DNA of 19,553 nt from Bacteriovoracaceae bacterium UBA7317 (GTDB lineage Bacteria; Bdellovibrionota; Bacteriovoracia; Bacteriovoracales; Bacteriovoracaceae): the NCBI GenBank assembly GCA_002474345.1, contig DKQD01000114.1, positions 3,345 through 22,897 on the forward strand, in the 5' to 3' direction. Positions 14,207 to 19,553 of the stretch are shown here, piece by piece; position 1 is the first letter of the stretch; each line of letters begins with the position of its first letter. A model generated the notes under the pieces. It had not been told where the DNA came from and searched no databases. It saw nothing but the letters and a program-made list of their open reading frames with translations. The position numbers were made by a program, and so were the translations under genes.

Positions 14207-16069
14207 TTATTGGGCCTTTTTCCAAACTCGGTTTTTCTCTATAATAAAATCATTTACATAAAATAAATCTTTTTCACTTCTTAAGTTGTAAGCAATAAGT
14301 TCTATTTCCTCATTCCTTTTAGCTAAACTAAGAAGGTTTGATTTTTCTTGAGGGTCATTTTTTAGGTTAAATAAAAACTCCTTTCCTGTTTTTTCATGAA
14401 AAACATATTTGAAAGGATAATCTACCACTCCAAGAAATGTACCGGAATAAGGCTGAACTAAAAATTGAAAAGTCTTTTTGCCACTTAAGATCGAACTTCC
14501 TTGAAAACTATGGGAGGTTTGAATATTTATTAAGTCCAATAAAGTCGGTGCAATATCAACTTGGGAGTAACTTTTCTCTTTTACCCTTAAGGGTTTATGG
14601 TAATTACCTGGCAATATGAGCAAAGGAACTCTAAAAAACTCTTCGAAAAAGCCTGTTTCATTATGGTAAATATCATGCTCTCCATTTGGAAAACTGTGAT
14701 CACCAGTTAGTACAACAATAGAGTTTTTTAAATAATCACGGTTTTTTAACTCTTCAAAAAAAGTTTTTAAATAATTGTCAACAACGCGGATAGCATTGGC
14801 AAAATTCTCTTTTTTACTCTTATTGTCTTTATAAAGGTATCTTTGTTTTTCAGGAATCCAGTGAAAAGTCATATGACTAGAAATGCCTTGAAGAGTCACA
14901 AAAAAAGGCCTTTTAATTCCCTTTTCTTTTTTTTGAATTTTCCATTTTTGATCTAATTTTTTAAATACATATTTATAAAGAAGATCATCCTGAGGGCCCC
15001 ATCCCCATATATTTTCTCTTCTTTCTCTTTCTGTTAATTCATCTACATTTAACGACTCAATAACCTCAAAATTATTACGCTTTAAAAAATTTTTAGTGTT
15101 ATCAAAATTAATATCACGGTAACTTTGATAGTAGAGGTTTTTGTAACCATATTCTTGTAAAATTTCTGGCAAGCAACGAAAGTTTACATCTGTATGCATT
15201 TCAAAGACTTTTCCGTGCTTTTTAGGAATCATCGAGCAAAGAATGGAAAAAACTCCTTTGGCCGTTTGAATGGAGCCCCCATAAAAATGCTCTACATAAA
15301 TCCCCTTTTTTATAAGAGAGTTAAAAAAAGGTGTGTATTCCATGCCATTTTCATTTTTATTTTCAACAAAATTAGCATTAAAAGACTCAATTGGAATGAT
15401 AAAAATATGAGGCCTTTCCTTAATTAAAGGAGAACTTTCTTTTTTTAGCTTTAAAAAAGGGTACTCTTTTTTTAAGAAACTCTTTCCCTTTTCTCCAATT
15501 TTCATAGGCCTATTATAAAAAGCGATCATATCCTTAACCACTAGGCCCACTTCATCGACTTGACTTTTGGGGGAATAGAGAAGCCCAAAATAAAAAAGAA
15601 GAATAAAAATAGCGGTACCTTTTTTCAAAGGAACTTCAACATTGACTTTTTTATTTTTAAAAACGGCGAAAGCTAAAACAAATGAAATCAAACTTAAAAG
15701 GAAAAATATATCCAATAAAGAAACTCTATCTCCAATTGTATCCGTGGCCTCCCAATAAAAAAGAATATTTAAATTATCTATAAAGAGTTTATAGTCAAAA
15801 GGCCTTTTTATCGTAAAACGGTAAACACCCAAAAAAACATAAAAAAAGTAAAAAATTGAAAGACAGCCCTTTCTTAAAAATCTGCTTTCAAAAAACATCA
15901 TTATAAATAAAGGCAGTAGGATCGCACTTACACTTCCCAACATTAAATCAAGAATCCCTTCATGAACTTTTAGGCCGACAAAAAAGTAGGAAAAAGTAAA
16001 TCCAAAATAACAAGCTAAAGGCCATAGGGCCGTTACCTTCAAAGTAAATTTTAAACTTTTAAAAAACAT
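14207..16069 (-). CDS. LTA-synthase/sulfatase-type membrane enzyme (alkaline phosphatase superfamily)
   Basis: The 620-residue protein has five predicted N-terminal membrane helices (about 7-32, 37-60, 64-86, 117-137, 151-166) and a large extracytoplasmic sulfatase-fold domain from about 218. Metal and catalytic positions match the lipoteichoic acid synthase/phosphoglycerol transferase branch. IPIESFNAN gives metal ligand Glu228, SIQTAKGVFSILCSM gives nucleophile Thr269, SSHMTFHW gives the His399 region, and LTGDHSFPNGEHD gives Asp457-His458. Members transfer phosphoglycerol or phosphoethanolamine from phospholipids to glycans or lipids on the outer face of the inner membrane. Gram-negative relatives modify periplasmic glucans or lipopolysaccharide, and I cannot choose between these. 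The start ATG at 16069 is preceded by AAAGG about nine bases away. It follows the CNB gene by 50 bases and is probably co-transcribed with it. Confidence 0.88.
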   Translation of the reverse strand: MFFKSLKFTLKVTALWPLACYFGFTFSYFFVGLKVHEGILDLMLGSVSAILLPLFIMMFFESRFLRKGCLSIFYFFYVFLGVYRFTIKRPFDYKLFIDNLNILFYWEATDTIGDRVSLLDIFFLLSLISFVLAFAVFKNKKVNVEVPLKKGTAIFILLFYFGLLYSPKSQVDEVGLVVKDMIAFYNRPMKIGEKGKSFLKKEYPFLKLKKESSPLIKERPHIFIIPIESFNANFVENKNENGMEYTPFFNSLIKKGIYVEHFYGGSIQTAKGVFSILCSMIPKKHGKVFEMHTDVNFRCLPEILQEYGYKNLYYQSYRDINFDNTKNFLKRNNFEVIESLNVDELTERERRENIWGWGPQDDLLYKYVFKKLDQKWKIQKKEKGIKRPFFVTLQGISSHMTFHWIPEKQRYLYKDNKSKKENFANAIRVVDNYLKTFFEELKNRDYLKNSIVVLTGDHSFPNGEHDIYHNETGFFEEFFRVPLLILPGNYHKPLRVKEKSYSQVDIAPTLLDLINIQTSHSFQGSSILSGKKTFQFLVQPYSGTFLGVVDYPFKYVFHEKTGKEFLFNLKNDPQEKSNLLSLAKRNEEIELIAYNLRSEKDLFYVNDFIIEKNRVWKKAQ

Positions 16070-16119
16070 TAAAAGGACCTTTACACTCGAATTAAAATGA
16101 AAAATAAATTCTCTTTTGA

Positions 16120-16998
16120 TTAAGGCAAAAGTTGTTCCAAAAGATCATCAACAGAGCTTTGGTCTACAAAGTCCTTTCTTTCAAAAGCCAGTTCTCTATT
16201 GGTATCCCCAATCCTTTTTAATAGCCTTTGTACAATATCTAAAAGAATCGGAAGAGACGCCTCCAAGTGGGAATTTAAAAAGGCCAAGAAGTCCATTCTA
16301 TCAAACTGATAAACTTCTACATCATTTTCTGCTACAACATGGGCCTTTCTTTTTTCTTCCTCAAAAATACTCGATTCACCAAATATTTCTGGGGAAGAAA
16401 TCGTCGTAATAAAGATATCGGGTTTTTCATGGTCCTCATTTGGCTTTGTGACCTTCACATCCCCCTTAGTAAGGAAATAGAAATGGTCCGCCTGGCCACC
16501 ATCTTCTATGATCTTCTCCCCTTTACCAAAAGACTTGCAAACGGCCAAATCGGCGAGGTCGAAGAGGTCCCTCTGACTTAACTTTGAAAATGTTTTTATT
16601 CTTTTTAAGTCTGCCCCTCTCTTATCAATTTCATCAATCCTTCCATCAGTCTTTTTGACGGCCTCTTCCAACACATTTTTATCTACATTTGAAGACTTCT
16701 CAAGGATTGTTTCGGCCCTAGGTAAATGCTCCAAAATTTCATCTCTAATTTTTGCCATCTGTTCTTTATCAATCATTTTGTTGTGAAGAGCAATTTCTTC
16801 AGCTGAGAGACCTTTGAAATGATATTTAAGCTTTAAAATTTGAAGGAGGGAATGCTGATCGATAAAATTCATCTTCAAAGCCACTTCTTCAAAAATAGGC
16901 CCCTTTTTAATCCTCTCAACCATCAAATTCAAGGCCTGATCTTTAGTGAGTATGTCATTATCCATAAGATACTTTTCAAGATAAAAGCTTTTTCTCAT
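16120..16998 (-). CDS. Cyclic-nucleotide-binding protein with N-terminal helical region
   Basis: The 292-residue cytoplasmic protein has a C-terminal CNB domain at about 134-265 (start IKTFSKLSQRDLFDLAD, typical of the A helix). Its phosphate-binding cassette reads EIFGESSIFEEEKRKAHVVA, with Glu208 conserved and Arg217 followed by Lys-Ala instead of the usual Thr/Ser-Ala. No helix-turn-helix follows, so it is not a CRP-type regulator. Residues 1-125 are helical, with two units (around DILTKDQALNLM and FIDQHSLLQILK) whose style recalls the N-terminal domains of type II secretion/pilus ATPases; this resemblance is weak. The start is ATG 16998 with AAGGA about eight bases upstream. It heads the minus-strand block and lies 50 bases from the LTA-synthase-type gene, so it may tune that enzyme or its pathway. 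It could equally be an unrelated regulator. Confidence 0.85.
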   Translation of the reverse strand: MRKSFYLEKYLMDNDILTKDQALNLMVERIKKGPIFEEVALKMNFIDQHSLLQILKLKYHFKGLSAEEIALHNKMIDKEQMAKIRDEILEHLPRAETILEKSSNVDKNVLEEAVKKTDGRIDEIDKRGADLKRIKTFSKLSQRDLFDLADLAVCKSFGKGEKIIEDGGQADHFYFLTKGDVKVTKPNEDHEKPDIFITTISSPEIFGESSIFEEEKRKAHVVAENDVEVYQFDRMDFLAFLNSHLEASLPILLDIVQRLLKRIGDTNRELAFERKDFVDQSSVDDLLEQLLP

Positions 16999-17030
16999 AT
17001 CCTATATCCTTAGAATTCTCTAAAAAAGAG

Positions 17031-17060
17031 GTCTTAATTTATCTTTATTTATCTTTATTT
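17031..17060. repeat. 10-base tandem repeat in the divergent promoter region
   Basis: ATCTTTATTT occurs twice head to tail (17041-17050, 17051-17060), with a degenerate copy GTCTTAATTT at 17031-17040. One repeat per helical turn places T tracts on one face, which could bend DNA or act as an UP-like element for the promoter just downstream. Confidence 0.6.
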
Positions 17061-17083
17061 AATCATCATTCTAATTCTATAAT
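17055..17083 (+). promoter_or_regulatory. Probable promoter of the 17120 gene
   Basis: A perfect TATAAT at 17078-17083 sits 37 bases before the ATG. At 17-base spacing the -35 would be TTATTT (17055-17060), a poor match, set in the T-rich tandem repeats. The AT symmetry means a minus-strand promoter for the CNB gene may overlap. Confidence 0.5.
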
Positions 17084-17119
17084 ATAGGTTGTAAAAAGAA
17101 TATAAAAAGGAAAAAAAGA

Positions 17120-18049
17120 ATGATGGGTCTAAACAAGTCTTTGGTCTTTTGTCTCTTTACCCTCTCCCTTTTGTTAAATCTTAGTTCGGTAGAGGCCAAA
17201 TCCAAAAAAAAGAAGTACATTCCCTGCTTAACTCAAAAGAAAAAGTCGTGGCTTAAAAAGCTTAAAACGAAGCCATTAACAGTTAGAACCAAGGCCCTCT
17301 ATCCCAATGACATTAAAATTGTAGAAGAGAGGGAAATAGATTTTGCCGTTGACCCTCAAAAACTTGCCCAAGGCTACGTCCAATACTCTAACGCTGTCTA
17401 CACCGATAAAATGATGGAAAAATTTCGAAGCTCTCCTTTTGGTCGCCTTGACGTCTTCGGTTATAATAAAATGAAAAAAAGGGCCATCAGCGTTTTTCGT
17501 TATGCCTATATCACTCCTCGGAAAAATATCGACTATTACACCCTCAAGAGAATGACTTCTAGTTCCTTTTTACAAAAAACAATTCTGGGCCTTGAAAAAC
17601 TCAAAAAGAGTTATGTTGACTCTGAGTGCCCTTACTCTGCTAATACCTTTGTCACTGCTCTTAATATGGGAGCGCTTAAAATTGGAACAGTTAAATTTGA
17701 AGGAGTCTACTTCGCTATCGATAAAAAAACTCAAATTGGGACAAGCACATCTTCCAAGGAAATTAATAATTACTTCCACCCAAAATATATGGGAAAACTT
17801 GGGGCACCTGAAAAAGTCTTCTTTTTAAAGCTCATGGAAGAAAAACAGCTCATTCAAGGAGGTCTTTTTCTTGTCCAAAACTGGCCTTTAAAAGGCGGTG
17901 GGACTCTTGTTTTAACGACAAGAATGATGGTTGTTAAGGTAGATGACTTGCCTTACCTTCCCTGGTCCGTTATTAATGCTTCAAACAAAACCCGTGACAT
18001 CTCTGGAATGGTCTTTACTGTTAAAAACGTCTGGAATTCCAAAGATTAA
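17120..18049 (+). CDS. Secreted protein of unknown function
   Basis: The 309-residue protein begins with a signal peptide (hydrophobic 8-23, cleavage likely after VEA, residue 26) and a very Lys-rich mature N-terminus. The mature part is globular-looking, rich in aromatic residues, and has only two cysteines (36 and 170), which could form one disulfide. No further membrane segment or lipobox is present. Of two adjacent ATGs (17120 and 17123) the first is about nine bases from AAAAGG at 17105-17110. A gene for another secreted protein follows after 43 bases, so the two are probably co-transcribed from the 17078 promoter. I do not recognise the family. The mixed alpha/beta look and periplasmic or surface location are all that can be said. 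Confidence 0.8.
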   Translation: MMGLNKSLVFCLFTLSLLLNLSSVEAKSKKKKYIPCLTQKKKSWLKKLKTKPLTVRTKALYPNDIKIVEEREIDFAVDPQKLAQGYVQYSNAVYTDKMMEKFRSSPFGRLDVFGYNKMKKRAISVFRYAYITPRKNIDYYTLKRMTSSSFLQKTILGLEKLKKSYVDSECPYSANTFVTALNMGALKIGTVKFEGVYFAIDKKTQIGTSTSSKEINNYFHPKYMGKLGAPEKVFFLKLMEEKQLIQGGLFLVQNWPLKGGGTLVLTTRMMVVKVDDLPYLPWSVINASNKTRDISGMVFTVKNVWNSKD

Positions 18050-18092
18050 ACAGGTCCCTTTTTAACTCTTATGAGCTTTTAGGTGAGGATTG

Positions 18093-19553
18093 ATGACACA
18101 CCGTATTTTTTTATGCCTAGTTTTTTTCATGTTTTCCTCCTATTCGCTAGCGGAAGGGCCGGAGCTATCCTCACTTCTTGAAAAAGCGTCTTTTCAAAAA
18201 AATTCCAAAACGGGAAGTGAAAAGAAAAAACCCTATAAAAAGATAAAATCCTCCCTTTCAAAAATTAAAGACCTCCTCTTTGGGCCAGATTGGGACATTC
18301 CCCTAGACTTACCTCCTATCGCCCTTAACAAAAAGGCTGGCCTTGATCTAGGCCTTGGCTACAATTACAAAACGAGCTACGACGGGATGACCTTTGTTCG
18401 AACGGACACTTTTAAATTAGGTTATAGTATAGCTCCTGGAGACCTCTTTCAGGGACTTCCTCTTTTTCTAAATATTAGCGACAAATCAGAACTTTCTTAT
18501 AAAAGAAGGTTCAAGTCCATGGAGGAGGCCAAAGAGGCCGGCGCCTTGATGAAGCCTTTTTTCCCTTTTAGCGACAAATCGGCGCTTAAAAATATGAGAC
18601 CTGGGGATATTTTTAGCTTCCCCACGACCCTAAGCCTGGCCCTTGGAGCTAATATCGCCCAATTGTTTCCTCCCGCCCCCATTTTGGCCGGGCTTTCTGG
18701 TCAATTTTTTTTAAGCGGTGTGTTTAAAATTTCTATTATTGCCTTAACTGAAGGACGGTTCCGCTTAAAGATTGAGTCCATTTCTGAAAAAGGGCTTACC
18801 GGCACGGCCTATAGCACCCAGGCCTACACACTCACCAATATTAACTTTGTTGATGGACTTATTAATAATGTCCTTCACTTCGACCTTTTAACATTAGGTA
18901 TCTCCTACACAAAGAAAAACCAGTTTATCTTGGACTACGTTTTTAATTTTAACGACCCAGACGGAAGAGATGCCTATAATAAAATTTTAAGTTCGACTTT
19001 AAAGTTTAAACTCAAGAAGCACTTTAACCCTTTTCATAAAGGTAAACTTTCTTCAAGCCGCCCCCTTATCTCCATGATGACCAAAGCGGATAAGCTTTCA
19101 AAAGAAGACAGCTCGAAGCCTCTAGAAGAAAGGAGGATCATGAGGATTTTTAAGGGGACCATTGACGCTCACACGACAAGTGCCTTTATGAAATTGAGTG
19201 CAATCGTTGCATCAACGAGTCTCACTTCTCTTTATTCCCGCCAGCTGATCACCTCCCTCAATGAATTTAATGAGGAGAAGCTTTACTACTTCCCTTCTTA
19301 TATGGCGATTAAGCGGAGTGGGCTCATTTTAGGTAAGCTCTCAAAGTTTAATTTTTTCCTTCTTTCGGCCCTTTATGAATTGGATAAAGACAAAAATATC
19401 AAGACCTTTGACAGTTTTGGGACTCTCTTTTTTGACAGGGATTTTAGTTTTTCAAAAAAGGATTTAAAAAAGTTTCAAACCAGGCTTCAATTAAACCTCC
19501 CTGAACATTTATACGAGAGTATTTCTTGGCCTGATCACTTAAAAGAGTTAAGA
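18093..19553 (+). CDS. Secreted protein of unknown function, 3' end outside the window
   Basis: The frame opens at ATG 18093 and stays open for 487 codons to the last base of the window, so the gene is partial. AGGTGAGG at 18081-18088 precedes the start closely. A signal peptide (MTHRIFLCLVFFMFSSYSLA, cleavage after residue 20) is followed by a Lys-rich linker and then many alternating-hydrophobic stretches (for example AGLDLGLGYNYKTSYDG and DTFKLGYS), suggesting beta-rich structure, possibly an outer-membrane or surface protein. From about residue 340 the pattern turns more helical. No family is recognised. It lies 43 bases after the preceding secreted protein gene, on the same strand, and the pair may act together. 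Confidence 0.85.
   Translation, partial: MTHRIFLCLVFFMFSSYSLAEGPELSSLLEKASFQKNSKTGSEKKKPYKKIKSSLSKIKDLLFGPDWDIPLDLPPIALNKKAGLDLGLGYNYKTSYDGMTFVRTDTFKLGYSIAPGDLFQGLPLFLNISDKSELSYKRRFKSMEEAKEAGALMKPFFPFSDKSALKNMRPGDIFSFPTTLSLALGANIAQLFPPAPILAGLSGQFFLSGVFKISIIALTEGRFRLKIESISEKGLTGTAYSTQAYTLTNINFVDGLINNVLHFDLLTLGISYTKKNQFILDYVFNFNDPDGRDAYNKILSSTLKFKLKKHFNPFHKGKLSSSRPLISMMTKADKLSKEDSSKPLEERRIMRIFKGTIDAHTTSAFMKLSAIVASTSLTSLYSRQLITSLNEFNEEKLYYFPSYMAIKRSGLILGKLSKFNFFLLSALYELDKDKNIKTFDSFGTLFFDRDFSFSKKDLKKFQTRLQLNLPEHLYESISWPDHLKELR

Overview
The window is 19.5 kb of AT-rich bacterial chromosome with a Gram-negative, double-membrane gene set: tripartite efflux components, a TolC-like outer-membrane channel and many proteins with Sec signal peptides. 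The base composition, the runs of Lys/Phe/Ile-rich proteins and the many uncharacterised secreted proteins mixed with cyclic-nucleotide and receiver-domain signalling proteins suggest a Bdellovibrionota-type organism (Bacteriovorax/Halobacteriovorax-like). That placement is inferred from style, not proven. I see no RNA genes, CRISPR arrays, insertion sequences or phage genes.

Left part (1-3620, minus strand). A secreted protein built from five four-cysteine modules lies downstream of a two-gene signalling operon. The first gene of that operon fuses a LuxI/FeeM-like acyltransferase (GNAT-fold) domain to a C-terminal cyclic-nucleotide-binding domain. The second encodes a receiver domain with a degenerate active site and two C-terminal membrane segments.

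Middle (3691-6234, plus strand). A TolC-family channel gene is transcribed divergently from the signalling operon. It is followed by a short secreted protein of the catalase superfamily. A bidirectional terminator separates these from the convergent efflux genes.

Efflux and envelope block (6240-16998, minus strand). In transcription order it holds a cyclic-nucleotide-binding protein, an LTA-synthase/sulfatase-type membrane enzyme, a periplasmic adaptor with an unusual ~90-residue acidic segment, and two different RND permeases whose reading frames overlap by 11 bases. The first permease carries an extra hydrophobic block that the second lacks. The layout resembles MdtABC-type systems (one adaptor, two RND subunits), with the TolC-like channel gene nearby on the other strand.

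Right edge (17120-19553, plus strand). Two secreted proteins of unknown function follow a clear -10 element; the second runs off the window.

The best candidates for something undescribed are the five-module cysteine protein, the acyltransferase-CNB fusion with its membrane-anchored receiver partner, and the efflux system with an acidic adaptor linker and asymmetric permeases. Across the window GGCC is strikingly frequent for such AT-rich DNA.
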